Shown: positions 42,108 to 51,056, counted from the stretch's first letter. The stretch: DNA of 64,000 bases from UBA8914 sp034002905 (GCA_034002905.1 JAVEZQ010000001.1:1-64000); one strand, 5' to 3'. Translations and numbers: made by a program. Notes: generated from the letters alone by a model not told the origin.

Positions 42108-43979
42108 ATGTCTGTTTCTTTTTCGGCTGAAAAGCCTTTTGCTTTTATTCGTTTTGGCGAAGAGGAGCGCATTCTACATGTCACCGGTATTTTTGCCGCT
42201 TATGATCGTTTGGCCGATATTCCGCGGCAATCGGGAAAGCCAACTAATGGCAAAGACACTTATGACACGTTGAGCGTTATTCCCTATTGCCAAGTCAAAG
42301 AGCTCGGCTTCCAGACCCATGACGCTGGTGAAAAAATCCTGACCATCCAGATCGAGACGCAGGACTTTATCCCGCTTGAGCCGTTCCTTTCTTCCTTGCC
42401 TCGCGAAACATTGTCCATGGCGCAGGCGGGAATCTTCATGCCCGGCGATGATGATTATGCCAAGATGGTGCAGAATATTATTGATGATGAAATCGGCAAT
42501 GGTGAAGGCTGTAACTTCGTTGTGCCGCGCAGCTATAAAGGCACCATTGACGCTTTTTCGTGTGATAAGGCGCTGAGTGTTTTTCGCAGGCTCTTGGAGA
42601 ACGAGTATGGCGCCTATTGGACTTTTCTGATTTTCACCGGTGATCGTTATTTTATCGGCGCGACACCGGAGCGACATTTGTGCTTCCGCAAAGGGCAGGT
42701 GTTGATGCAGCCCATCAGCGGTACCTTTCGCAAGATGGAGCATGCCCAAGATAAAGCCGAAGCGGGATTGCTGGAGTTCCTCGGTGATCAAAAGGAAATC
42801 TTTGAGCTTTTGATGGTTGTGGATGAAGAGCTTAAGATGATGGCTGGGCTCTGTAGCTCCGGCGGGCAAGTCATTGGGCCGATGCTTAAGGAAATGTCCA
42901 AGCTGATCCACACCGAATATGTCCTTGTTGGCTACTCCAAGCGTGACATTATCGATATGCTGCGTGAAAGCATGTTTGCTGCAACGGTTGTCGGTTCGCC
43001 GATCGAAAACGCGGCGCGTATTAATTATCGGCATAATCCGCTTTCACGTGGCTATTACGGTAGTGCGTTGGCCTTGATTGGTCGGGATGAAGATGGCGAG
43101 GATGTGCTGGATTCGCCCATTACGATCCGCATGGCAGATATCAAAGCAAACGGCGAGCTGGATATCAGTGTTGGCACGACTATTGTCAAAGATTCTGACC
43201 CCATCAGCGAAACGGCCGAGACTGTGGCCAAGGCACGCGGGATGATGGCGGCTCTTGGTATCAATACCAAGGCAGGGGGCGAGCCGACCTATCGATTGCG
43301 CGAGAAGGTCTATGGTCTCGATATGATGATCAAGTTGTCGTCGCGCAATGCCCATCTCTCGCGCTTCTGGATCGAAGATCAAACGGGCGCTCGTTTTCCT
43401 GATCCCAAGCTAATGGGCAAAACGGTCACGATTATTGATAACGAAGATGCCTTCACGCGGATGCTATCGCATATGATCGCTTCGCTGGGGCTTAAGCCGC
43501 GGATTGTTAAAAATGCAGACTATGATCCTGTGACGGATAGCGCCGACCTTATCGTGTTGGGGCCGGGGCCGGGCGATCCACGGGATCGCAGCGATGCCCG
43601 TATCGCCAAGGCGCAGGATCTTTGCCAAGGCCTTATCAAGGCGAAGCTTCCTTTGTTTTGTGTGTGTCTGGGGCATCAAATTCTGTGTCATACGCTGGGC
43701 TTTAGGCTGGCGAAGAAGTCGCGGCCTTTCCAAGGGGCACAGGAGATCATCGATCTATTTGGTGAACCGGAACGTGTGGGTTTTTATAACACCTTTACGG
43801 GCATGATGGATGATCAGGCTCGCCAAGGTATCGAGGTCAGCTATGACGTGCCGACTGGTGAAATCCATGCGTTGCGAGGTGATGGCTTCTTGGGGCTTCA
43901 GTTCCATCCTGAATCCATCCTGACCACCAATGGCATCTGCATCGTGCATGAGGTGTTGAAGCATTTGTTGCTGGCGTAA
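42108..43979 (+). CDS. Fused anthranilate / ADIC synthase of the PhzE type
   Basis: 623 residues joining a chorismate-utilising synthase (about 1-420) to a glutamine amidotransferase (about 440-620). Core motifs are GEGCNFVVPRSY, GAYWTFLIFTGDRYFIGATP, QPISGTFRKME, VVDEELKMMAGLC, and IRMADIKANGELDISVGTTIV. The amidotransferase has CLGHQILCHTLG (nucleophile Cys) and LQFHPESIL (His-Glu). Blocks such as DEIGxGEGxNFV, LIHTEY and ERVGFYNTF match PhzE, the phenazine-pathway 2-amino-2-deoxyisochorismate synthase, better than rhizobial TrpE(G). No phenazine genes are near. The Trp-codon leader suggests a tryptophan-pathway role. Confidence 0.85.
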   Translation: MSVSFSAEKPFAFIRFGEEERILHVTGIFAAYDRLADIPRQSGKPTNGKDTYDTLSVIPYCQVKELGFQTHDAGEKILTIQIETQDFIPLEPFLSSLPRETLSMAQAGIFMPGDDDYAKMVQNIIDDEIGNGEGCNFVVPRSYKGTIDAFSCDKALSVFRRLLENEYGAYWTFLIFTGDRYFIGATPERHLCFRKGQVLMQPISGTFRKMEHAQDKAEAGLLEFLGDQKEIFELLMVVDEELKMMAGLCSSGGQVIGPMLKEMSKLIHTEYVLVGYSKRDIIDMLRESMFAATVVGSPIENAARINYRHNPLSRGYYGSALALIGRDEDGEDVLDSPITIRMADIKANGELDISVGTTIVKDSDPISETAETVAKARGMMAALGINTKAGGEPTYRLREKVYGLDMMIKLSSRNAHLSRFWIEDQTGARFPDPKLMGKTVTIIDNEDAFTRMLSHMIASLGLKPRIVKNADYDPVTDSADLIVLGPGPGDPRDRSDARIAKAQDLCQGLIKAKLPLFCVCLGHQILCHTLGFRLAKKSRPFQGAQEIIDLFGEPERVGFYNTFTGMMDDQARQGIEVSYDVPTGEIHALRGDGFLGLQFHPESILTTNGICIVHEVLKHLLLA

Positions 43980-43984
43980 AAAAG

Positions 43985-44014
43985 AAAACCCCTTCGAGAA
44001 ATCGAAGGGGTTTT
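43985..44014. terminator. Terminator after the PhzE-type synthase
   Basis: AAAACCCCTTCGA (43985-43997) pairs with TCGAAGGGGTTTT (44002-44014) around GAAA, followed by more T. It works in both directions between the converging synthase and pgk. Confidence 0.93.
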
Positions 44015-44034
44015 TTATTGATACAGGACGGCGT

Positions 44035-45276
44035 TTACAAAATTACTTTACCCTTCTTCGCTTCCGGGACGGCTTTTTGAAGGGCGACGACGCCCGGTAA
44101 CTCTTTGCCTTCCATCCATTCGAGGAAAGCGCCGCCTGCCGTGGAGATATAGGAAAGGCCTTCGGTGGTACCTGCGTTGGCCAAGGCCGCAACCGTGTCT
44201 CCCCCACCTGCAACAGACAACATCTTGCCGCGTTTGGTCAGATCCGCAACGCAGATCGCAATTTCGTTGGTCGCGTGATCGAACGGCGGGACTTCAAAGA
44301 CGCCCAGCGGCCCGTTCCAGATCGCCGTCTTGCACATATCAAGGCACTCTTTCACTTCCTTGATGCTTGCGGGGCCGAGGTCAAAGATCTTTTTGTCTGA
44401 AGGTATGGCGTTAGCCGCAACGGTTTGAGTCTCGACATTCGGGCCAAGCTCGCCCGCAACCACGGCATCTTTGGGCAGAAGGATATGACAGCCAAGCGCT
44501 TCAGCCTTGGTCATAATTTCTCGTGCCGTATCGAGCATGTCGGCTTCGTAAAGGGACATGCCTACATTGATCCCTTTAGCGGCAAGGAAAGTATTGGCCA
44601 TGCCGCCGCCAAGGATCAGAATATCGACTTTGGCAATCAGGTTGTTCAGCAGATCAAGCTTGGTCGAGATTTTTGAGCCGCCAATCAAGGCCGCCAGCGG
44701 CTTTTCCGGTTTCTCAAGGGCCTTGTTCAGGGCGTTCAATTCTTCCTGCATTAGGCGACCCGCAGCCGAAGGGAGAAGGCGGGCGATGGCTTCGGTCGAG
44801 GCATGGGCGCGATGGGCCGCCGAGAAGGCATCATTGATATAAACTTCGCCCAGCTCTGCCAGCTTTTGTGCAAAGGCGGGATTGTTGGCTTCTTCCTCGG
44901 CATAAAAACGGGTATTTTCCAAAACCAGAATCTGACCATTTTCAAGCTTGCCGATGGCCGCTTTGGGTTTGTCACCGATGCAATCCTCGGCAAAGTTAAC
45001 CGGCTCGCCCAAAATATCGCCCAAAGCTTTCGCCACGGGGCGCAGGGACATCTCAGGATTGGGTTTGCCCTTTGGTCGGCCGAAATGCGAAAGAAGCACG
45101 ATCTTGGCTCCCGCTTTTTGAAGGGCGCGCAGTGTTGGAAGTAATCGCTCAAGGCGCGTGCTGTCGCTGACAAGGCCATCCTTCATGGGCACGTTGAGGT
45201 CAGCACGGAGCAAAACCACTTTGCCCGTCAGGCGGAAATCGTCGATTGTCTGGAACTCAGGCACAATAAACCCCAT
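44035..45276 (-). CDS. pgk: Phosphoglycerate kinase
   Basis: 413 residues from the ATG. It interconverts 1,3-bisphosphoglycerate plus ADP with 3-phosphoglycerate plus ATP. Motifs are KVVLLRADLNVPMKDGLVSD (PGK signature), LLSHFGRPKGKPNPEMSLRP, ALIGGSKISTKLDLL and the C-terminal MLSVAGGGDTVAALANAG nucleotide loop. An internal GTG at 45264 would give the more usual N terminus (PEFQTIDDF) and has GGGG seven bases upstream, so the true start is open. gapA, the usual neighbour, is not here. Confidence 0.96.
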   Translation of the reverse strand: MGFIVPEFQTIDDFRLTGKVVLLRADLNVPMKDGLVSDSTRLERLLPTLRALQKAGAKIVLLSHFGRPKGKPNPEMSLRPVAKALGDILGEPVNFAEDCIGDKPKAAIGKLENGQILVLENTRFYAEEEANNPAFAQKLAELGEVYINDAFSAAHRAHASTEAIARLLPSAAGRLMQEELNALNKALEKPEKPLAALIGGSKISTKLDLLNNLIAKVDILILGGGMANTFLAAKGINVGMSLYEADMLDTAREIMTKAEALGCHILLPKDAVVAGELGPNVETQTVAANAIPSDKKIFDLGPASIKEVKECLDMCKTAIWNGPLGVFEVPPFDHATNEIAICVADLTKRGKMLSVAGGGDTVAALANAGTTEGLSYISTAGGAFLEWMEGKELPGVVALQKAVPEAKKGKVIL

Positions 45277-45309
45277 TAAGCTGGTGAGAGAGCCGCCAGC
45301 TTAATGGGG
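45271..45309 (-). promoter_or_regulatory. Perfect 14-bp hairpin over the pgk start
   Basis: CCCCATTAAGCTGG (45271-45284) and CCAGCTTAATGGGG (45296-45309) are exact inverted copies with an 11-base loop. In the pgk mRNA the ATG and the GGGG that could serve the alternative GTG lie inside the 3' arm, so the fold would hide the start region. There is no T run, which argues against a simple terminator. Confidence 0.6.
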
Positions 45310-45331
45310 GGGAAGAGGAGAGTCTATGGTT

Positions 45332-45769
45332 TTAGAGGGTGGCTTTGAAGGTCACGATCTTTAAGGTGTTTGTATCTAGGGTAAGATCTCGTCTTGGTTC
45401 GGTTACATTAACGCCTACAGCTTTGGCCGTGCAGGTCTTGTTGTCTTTATTTGGAACGCAAGGAAAGAAAGATTTGTCGCCACCCCTTTCAGCAATCACA
45501 AAGATGTCACCTTTGTTAAAAAGACCAGCTGGGAAGGGAGTGTCTCCGACATAACTTTCTGTAGCGCGCACAGGCGTTATTTTACCCTGTGTGAAATAGT
45601 CTTTTACAACGGGGCCGCCGTAAGTGAGCGCAAGGAAGGTAGCAACGGCAGCGGTAAATCGGCGCACCAATCTTGTGTCTCTATCACTTGTGGGGATAGG
45701 GGATTTGTTTGCTTCGGTAGCGAAACTGTAGGGTTTCTTGTTGGAATAAGGTTTTGCTGCAACTCTCAT
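45332..45769 (-). CDS. Hypothetical membrane-anchored protein
   Basis: 145 residues. A polar N terminus of ~35 residues precedes a membrane segment (RRFTAAVATFLALTYGGPVV). The rest (about 60-145) is probably periplasmic and includes a signal-peptidase-like or S26-like string, GDTPFPAGLFNKGDIFVIAE, and two Cys (FFPCVPNKDNKTCTA) that could form a disulfide. The family is not recognised. GGGAG is 7 bases before the ATG. It lies just upstream of pgk on the same strand, with the start hairpin of pgk between them. Confidence 0.55.
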   Translation of the reverse strand: MRVAAKPYSNKKPYSFATEANKSPIPTSDRDTRLVRRFTAAVATFLALTYGGPVVKDYFTQGKITPVRATESYVGDTPFPAGLFNKGDIFVIAERGGDKSFFPCVPNKDNKTCTAKAVGVNVTEPRRDLTLDTNTLKIVTFKATL

Positions 45770-45861
45770 TAAGGCTCTCCCAAATGTTTAATGAAATGAT
45801 GGAGTGCATTCTACCACAAAAAAGGGCATGAAACTATTTTATGAAAGCATTTATCCGTCCC

Positions 45862-46665
45862 TCAGGGGAAGGATGAAGGAGGGTAAATTTCTTCCCATTT
45901 TCTAAGGGCTTGCCGTCTCTTTTTCATGTCAGGTATGTGCTTTTCGACCATCTTCCAAAATTGATTCCCATGATTTTTATGGGTTATATGGGCCAATTCA
46001 TGCACGATCACATAGTCGATTATTTCCGGTGCCGTGGTGATCAGACGCCAGTTTAGCCGGATCTCGTTTTTGCTGTTACAGCTTCCCCACTGATGCTGCG
46101 CCTTGCTGATAGACAGGCGGGTCGGGTGAACGCCCATTTGCCCAGCCCAAAAAGCCATACGAGAAGGAAGGGCTAAGCGCGCCTGCTTGCGGTACCAGAG
46201 GACCAGCTCCGTTTTGATCTCTTCGCGCGCCATTTCTTCCGACAACCCTTCAGGCAGGGAAATCGTTAATGAGAGCTGTTCTGGATTATGGATTAAGGAG
46301 GCGTTAGGGCCTTGACAGAGAGAGAGGCTCAATAACTTCCCCTGAAGAGGAAGGGATGAGCCATCTGTCAGACGCGTGGCGGCCCGTTCCTTTTTGGTGG
46401 CAACAATGCTGCGGCGACGGTTAATCCACGCCGTTTTTTCCCGAATAAAGGCCTCGATCCAGGCTTGGCTCACTTTCTTCGGGGCGAGCACGCGCAGGCT
46501 TCCGTCTGGCTCAATCGTTAAGGCAACGGAGCGCTTTCTTTTGGGGCTGCGAATGATTGTTGTGGGTAGAATCACGTCTTGCACTCTATCAAAGAGCTGG
46601 GCAGGTGGCGAGCCCTGCCTTTTGCGCTTGTGCTTTGGGGCACGAATCCTTAAAGTTTGGGTCAT
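45862..46665 (-). CDS. YgjP-like (DUF45) zinc metallopeptidase
   Basis: 267 residues with the HExxH zinc site in YVIVHELAHITHKNHGNQFW and a preceding conserved QWGSCNSKNEIRLNWRLI block, as in YgjP/M48-like DUF45 proteins. The first ~45 residues are basic and not conserved. A GTG at about residue 28 (VQDVILPTTII) is a candidate true start. If the annotated ATG is right, its start codon overlaps that of xseB on the other strand. Confidence 0.85.
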   Translation of the reverse strand: MTQTLRIRAPKHKRKRQGSPPAQLFDRVQDVILPTTIIRSPKRKRSVALTIEPDGSLRVLAPKKVSQAWIEAFIREKTAWINRRRSIVATKKERAATRLTDGSSLPLQGKLLSLSLCQGPNASLIHNPEQLSLTISLPEGLSEEMAREEIKTELVLWYRKQARLALPSRMAFWAGQMGVHPTRLSISKAQHQWGSCNSKNEIRLNWRLITTAPEIIDYVIVHELAHITHKNHGNQFWKMVEKHIPDMKKRRQALRKWEEIYPPSSFP

Positions 46666-46930
46666 GACAAAGACAACAGAACACCCTGTTTCGGCCTTGC
46701 CGCCGGATATTGCCGCCCTGAGCTTTGAAGAGGCTATGGCGGAATTGGAAAAGCTTGTTCGTCAGCTTGAAGGTGGACAAACAAAGCTTGAGGACGCGAT
46801 CAGCGCCTATGAACGTGGCGCCATGTTGCGCCGCCATTGCGCCGGTAAGCTGAAGGAGGTCGAGTTGCGGATCGAAAAGATCGCTGTGCTTGACGACGGT
46901 TCGCTTCAGGCGACGACGACGACATTATAA
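46664..46930 (+). CDS. xseB: Exodeoxyribonuclease VII small subunit
   Basis: 88 residues. It pairs with XseA to degrade single-stranded DNA. The motif LSFEEAMAELEKLVRQLEGG and the coiled sequence SAYERGAMLRRHCAGKLKE identify it. No good Shine-Dalgarno precedes the ATG, whose bases overlap the start codon of the divergent peptidase gene. ispA follows, a common neighbour. xseA is not in this window. Confidence 0.92.
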   Translation: MTKTTEHPVSALPPDIAALSFEEAMAELEKLVRQLEGGQTKLEDAISAYERGAMLRRHCAGKLKEVELRIEKIAVLDDGSLQATTTTL

Positions 46931-46955
46931 CGATAGAAACGGAAAAAGGTGTTGC

Positions 46956-47855
46956 ATGCCCTCAATTAGCCCTTCTTTGACTGCTGCCATGGCGGATGTC
47001 GCCAATGCAGTAAACGAGACGATGCAGCGCATCCTCCCCAAATCGGATTTTGCCGAGCAAAAATTATTTGATGCGATGCGCTATAGCGTTCTGGCGGGGG
47101 GCAAGCGCTTGCGTCCCTTTTTGCTGATGAGTACGGCCAAGATTTTTGGCGTAGATGAAGATTGTGCCTTGCGTGCAGCGGTGGCGATAGAGTGCTTGCA
47201 TTGCTATTCTTTAGTGCATGATGATTTGCCCGCCATGGATAATTCCGAATTGCGCCGTGGCCAGCCTACCACGCATGTGAAGTATGACGAGGCAACGGCT
47301 ATTCTTGCCGGTGATGCGCTTCTTACCATTGCCTTCGAGATTCTTTCTGATCCACGCACACATGAAGATCCCAAGATTCGCTGTGCGCTTGTTTCGTCTT
47401 TGGCGCGAGCCTCTGGTGCGAATGGAATGATCGGTGGCCAGATGCTTGACTTGATCGCCGAGACGACATCACTCGACATCGGCGCCATCACGCGTTTGCA
47501 GCGTATGAAAACGGGCGAGTTGATTGCTTGTGCGACAGAAATGGGCGCTATACTTGGCCGTGCTTCGCAGGCTCATCTCAGTGCCCTACGTGCCTATGCC
47601 CACGATCTTGGTCTTGCTTTCCAAATCATCGATGATTTGCTGGATGCCGAGGGAACCGAGGCAGAAACGGGCAAGCCCGTGGGCCGTGATGAACAGGCGG
47701 GCAAAGCGACTTTTGTCACCATTTTGGGGCATGATCGCGCACGGCATCAGGCCAAGCTCTTGTCCGAGCAGGCGATCCAGCACCTCAGCGTCTTTGATGG
47801 ACGCGCCAAGCATCTGGAAGAGGTGGCTCGCTTTGTGATTGACCGCAAGGCGTAA
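46956..47855 (+). CDS. ispA: Polyprenyl (farnesyl/geranylgeranyl) diphosphate synthase
   Basis: 299 residues. It condenses IPP with allylic diphosphates, supplying precursors of ubiquinone and undecaprenyl phosphate. The first Asp-rich motif is SLVHDDLPAMDNSELRRG (DDxxxxD, proteobacterial IspA type), the second is AFQIIDDLLDAEG, and LAGGKRLRPFL is the upstream conserved block. Chain length is likely C15, from IspA homology. AAGG is 7 bases before the ATG at 46956. An earlier in-frame start at 46890 would overlap xseB and is not conserved. Confidence 0.95.
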   Translation: MPSISPSLTAAMADVANAVNETMQRILPKSDFAEQKLFDAMRYSVLAGGKRLRPFLLMSTAKIFGVDEDCALRAAVAIECLHCYSLVHDDLPAMDNSELRRGQPTTHVKYDEATAILAGDALLTIAFEILSDPRTHEDPKIRCALVSSLARASGANGMIGGQMLDLIAETTSLDIGAITRLQRMKTGELIACATEMGAILGRASQAHLSALRAYAHDLGLAFQIIDDLLDAEGTEAETGKPVGRDEQAGKATFVTILGHDRARHQAKLLSEQAIQHLSVFDGRAKHLEEVARFVIDRKA

Positions 47856-47862
47856 AACTTTA

Positions 47863-48909
47863 TCACCCGACCGAGGGAATAAGGGACTCCCCTTTTTCGG
47901 GGAGATTGCCAATGCGGCGCAACACGGCAATGCGTGCGGCAATGGGTGGGTGCGTGTCAAACAGGCTCAAAAGACCCGGCGGATTTTCAATCATCATGGC
48001 GCGCACGCCCGATGGCACAAAGGGCATGTCGGCTTTGCCGCTGATTTTCTCAAGAGCGCTGATCATGGCATCGGGACGTTTGGTCAGCTCGACGCTGCCA
48101 GCATCAGCCATATATTCACGTCGTCGCGACAGGGCAAGACGCAAAAGGGTTGCGAGCAGGCGACCGATCAGGAGAATAACAATCGCAAGCAACAGGAACG
48201 GAACAACGCCGCTGCCACGCTCGCGACTTCTGGATCGATAGGAGGTGTTATGGCTGAACATGCGCAAGAGAATTTCTCCCGCAAAGGCCAGCATACCGGT
48301 AAAGAGAACGGTCAAGACGACAAGCCGCACGTCGCGGTTCATAATGTGGGTTAACTCATGGCCCAACACGGCTTCAATTTCATCCTTATTCAATTTCTCG
48401 ATCAGGCCACTTGTCAGCGTGATAGCGTAGGAGTCATCTGAAAGGCCGCTGGCAAAAGCATTGAGCGCTGGTGTGTCGATGACATATAGTTTGGGCATAC
48501 GTATGCCGCGCGAGATGCATAGATTTTCAAGAAGATTGTAAAGCTCCGGCTGCTCAAGGCGCGTAATCGGGCGCGCCATCGCGGCCCCTTGGATAATCGT
48601 TGTGTTCAAAAGAAAGCCAATCCCGATCCAAAGGGCACTTCCGCCAAGGACATAGGGAAGAGCGGCCAGACTTAGAAGATAGCCTAAGTCCAAGGCAGGA
48701 ATACGGCCCGGTTCAAGGCCGAAAATCTGACGCAAATCAGGGCCGGGATCGACCATTCCTGTAGGGTCTGCGAGGGCATAGGAAGAGAATGTAAAAAACA
48801 GCGCCACAAGCCCAATGAGCAACAAGGGGAAAGTCGCAACAACAAGGAAGGACTTGAGGTTGTTGTTCCATTGGTAAGTTGATAGGCCTATTGGCGATGC
48901 GTTGGGCAT
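47863..48909 (-). CDS. htpX: HtpX-like M48 membrane zinc protease
   Basis: 348 residues. N-terminal membrane segments (LVVATFPLLLIGLVALFF, and a second near residue 75) precede the peptidase domain. The zinc motif is EAVLGHELTHIMNRDVR, and the downstream Glu lies in RREYMADAGSVELTKRP. HtpX proteases degrade damaged membrane proteins under stress. It follows lemA on the same strand by 9 bp; lemA-htpX pairs are frequent. Confidence 0.9.
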   Translation of the reverse strand: MPNASPIGLSTYQWNNNLKSFLVVATFPLLLIGLVALFFTFSSYALADPTGMVDPGPDLRQIFGLEPGRIPALDLGYLLSLAALPYVLGGSALWIGIGFLLNTTIIQGAAMARPITRLEQPELYNLLENLCISRGIRMPKLYVIDTPALNAFASGLSDDSYAITLTSGLIEKLNKDEIEAVLGHELTHIMNRDVRLVVLTVLFTGMLAFAGEILLRMFSHNTSYRSRSRERGSGVVPFLLLAIVILLIGRLLATLLRLALSRRREYMADAGSVELTKRPDAMISALEKISGKADMPFVPSGVRAMMIENPPGLLSLFDTHPPIAARIAVLRRIGNLPEKGESLIPSVG

Positions 48910-48918
48910 GTTGTGCCG

Positions 48919-49479
48919 CTAGAATTTGACCGCAGGCGCTTTTTCAACGGCTGCTCGCTCATCGCCAAGCGTGAACATGTCTGCTTCAAAGAAGCCGAAT
49001 ATTTTGGCAAGCAGAACCGCCGGAAACTGCTGGATCGCCGTGTTGTATTCGGTGACAGCGTTGTTGAAGAAACGGCGTGCCGCCGCGATTTTGTTTTCGA
49101 TATCGCTCAACTCGTTTTGTAGATTCATAAAGTTTTCATTGGCTCTGAGCTGAGGATAGTTTTCGGCAACCGCCATCAGATTGACAAGTGCACCGGACAG
49201 GGCGGACTCGGCATGGTCTTTTTCGTTGACTGTTTGCGCATGCATGGCCGTTGCGCGGGCTTCTGTGACCTTTTCAAAAACTTCTTTTTCGTGACTGGCA
49301 TAGCCCTTGACCGTTTCAACCAGATTGGGGATCAAATCATGGCGTTGTTTCATCTGGACGTCGATGTCGGAAAGGGCGTTTTTGGTTTTCTGGCGTAAGG
49401 CGACGAGACGGTTGTAAAGGATAATGACAAAGCCAGCGAAAACACTTAGCGCAATCAGAATATACCCGGTCTTAGTCAT
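48919..49479 (-). CDS. LemA family protein
   Basis: 186 residues with one N-terminal membrane helix (GYILIALSVFAGFVIILYNR) and a helical bundle marked by QMKQRHDLIPNLVETVKGYA and SHEKEVFEKVTEARA. The function of LemA proteins is not settled; they are often found with membrane proteases, as here with HtpX. AAGGGG precedes the ATG. Confidence 0.93.
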   Translation of the reverse strand: MTKTGYILIALSVFAGFVIILYNRLVALRQKTKNALSDIDVQMKQRHDLIPNLVETVKGYASHEKEVFEKVTEARATAMHAQTVNEKDHAESALSGALVNLMAVAENYPQLRANENFMNLQNELSDIENKIAAARRFFNNAVTEYNTAIQQFPAVLLAKIFGFFEADMFTLGDERAAVEKAPAVKF

Positions 49480-49581
49480 GGATGATTTCCCCTTAAAAGA
49501 ATGGCTATATTGATCATAAAGCGTCTATACAAGGGCCGCAATAAGAACTAAGAAAAGAGCGCAAAAAAGGGTAAAAAGACT

Positions 49582-50880
49582 ATGGATGACATGGCATCGC
49601 GCCTCTGCGCTTTGGAGGTCTTACAGGCCGTTTTACGACGGCAGCAATCATTGGATGAGGCCCTTAGCCCTGTTCAATGCCGCCGGTTGTCCACGCTCGA
49701 GACGCGTGACAGGGCCTTTGTCCACGCCCTTGTCGCTTGCACGCTGCGCCGTTTGGGTCAGATTGATTCTGCCCTCGGTGTGTGTCTGGAGCGTCCCGAT
49801 CATGTCAAGCCACAGGTCATGGATATTCTGCGTCTGGGCGCTGCGCAGATTTTGTTTTTGGGAACGCCCTCCCATGCTGCTGTCGATACCTCTGTCCGTC
49901 TTATTACCTCGATCCCGTCATTACAGGCACTCAAGGGTCTTGTGAATGCGGTTCTGCGACGCTTGACCCGCGAGGGGCAGACGCTTGTCAAAGGGCAGGA
50001 CGAAGCGCGCCTGAATACGCCGGATTGGCTGTGGCGCTTGTGGGAAAAGAGCTATGGCTCCGGTCAGACACGTGCTATGGCGCTTGCCCATTTGGGGGAG
50101 GCGATGATCGATCTGACGGTCAAAGAGGACCCAGAGATATGGGCTGAACGGCTGAAGGCCAAGCTTTTGCCCACCGGAAGCGTGCGCCTTTCAGACTTTC
50201 AGTCGATTCCCGAAATCGAAGGTTTCCAAGAGGGTTGCTGGTGGGTTCAGGATGCCGCTGCCGCTTTGCCTGTTGCCTTGATGCCGGATGTAAAGGGGAA
50301 ACGGGTCATTGATTTATGCGCCGCGCCCGGTGGTAAGACGCTTCAACTCGCCGCACGCGGAGCAAAGGTCACGGCGGTTGATCGCTCAGACAAGCGGCTT
50401 AATCGTTTGCGCGAGAATTTGAAGAGAACACAGTTGCCGGTCACGATTATTTGTGCCGACGCGCTTACGTATCGCCCAGAAGAGAAGGCGGACATTGTCC
50501 TGCTTGATGCACCCTGCAGCGCAACGGGAACCATCCGACGACATCCCGATGTTCAGCGTCTCAAGACGCCTGAGGACATGGCGCGGATGACGGCGCTTCA
50601 GGCGCGCTTGCTTGACCATGCCGCTCAGGAACTAGTTCGGGCGGATGGGCTGCTTGTCTATGCTGTTTGCTCCCTGCAAGCCCAAGAGGCTGAAGAACAA
50701 GTTGCCGCCTTTTTGGCGCGTACTCCCACTTGGCAACGCTTGCCAGTTAAAGCAAATGAACTCGGTGGAGCCGCCGAGCTGATCGATCCGCAGGGAGATG
50801 TCCGGTGTTTGCCAAGCCATTGGCCGCAGCTTGGCGGGCTGGACGGATTCTATGTTGCGCGCCTTGTTATGAAGAAATAG
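49582..50880 (+). CDS. rsmB: 16S rRNA m5C967-type methyltransferase (RsmB/NOP2 family)
   Basis: 432 residues. The N-terminal NusB-like domain (residues 1-150, ALEVLQAVLRRQ) is followed by a NOL1/NOP2 SAM methyltransferase domain: VIDLCAAPGGKTLQLAARG (motif I), VTAVDRS, and the catalytic-Cys motif LLDAPCSATGTIRRHPDV, with the second Cys in YAVCSLQAQEAEEQ. It modifies 16S rRNA cytosine. Start ATG at 49582 or 49591. The spacer to rpe (177 bp) holds no gene. Confidence 0.93.
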   Translation: MDDMASRLCALEVLQAVLRRQQSLDEALSPVQCRRLSTLETRDRAFVHALVACTLRRLGQIDSALGVCLERPDHVKPQVMDILRLGAAQILFLGTPSHAAVDTSVRLITSIPSLQALKGLVNAVLRRLTREGQTLVKGQDEARLNTPDWLWRLWEKSYGSGQTRAMALAHLGEAMIDLTVKEDPEIWAERLKAKLLPTGSVRLSDFQSIPEIEGFQEGCWWVQDAAAALPVALMPDVKGKRVIDLCAAPGGKTLQLAARGAKVTAVDRSDKRLNRLRENLKRTQLPVTIICADALTYRPEEKADIVLLDAPCSATGTIRRHPDVQRLKTPEDMARMTALQARLLDHAAQELVRADGLLVYAVCSLQAQEAEEQVAAFLARTPTWQRLPVKANELGGAAELIDPQGDVRCLPSHWPQLGGLDGFYVARLVMKK

Positions 50881-51056
50881 CTTGTATATCATAGCGTTAA
50901 ACTTCGTTCCTCTTAGTTTGCCTCAAGGATGTTTGGAGGTATCGCGTCAGAGGAAACTCAAAAGCAGTGCGCTTTACGTTATTTATTAAGTAATGATTAG
51001 GAGCTTTTCAGCTAGATTTGTTGCTGTATTTTCCTGAAATTGTTAGATTTCTTCCC

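Noticed and set aside
42174..43034. Long minus-strand frame over the synthase
   Set aside because: Antisense shadow; the + strand reading has a full set of conserved motifs.
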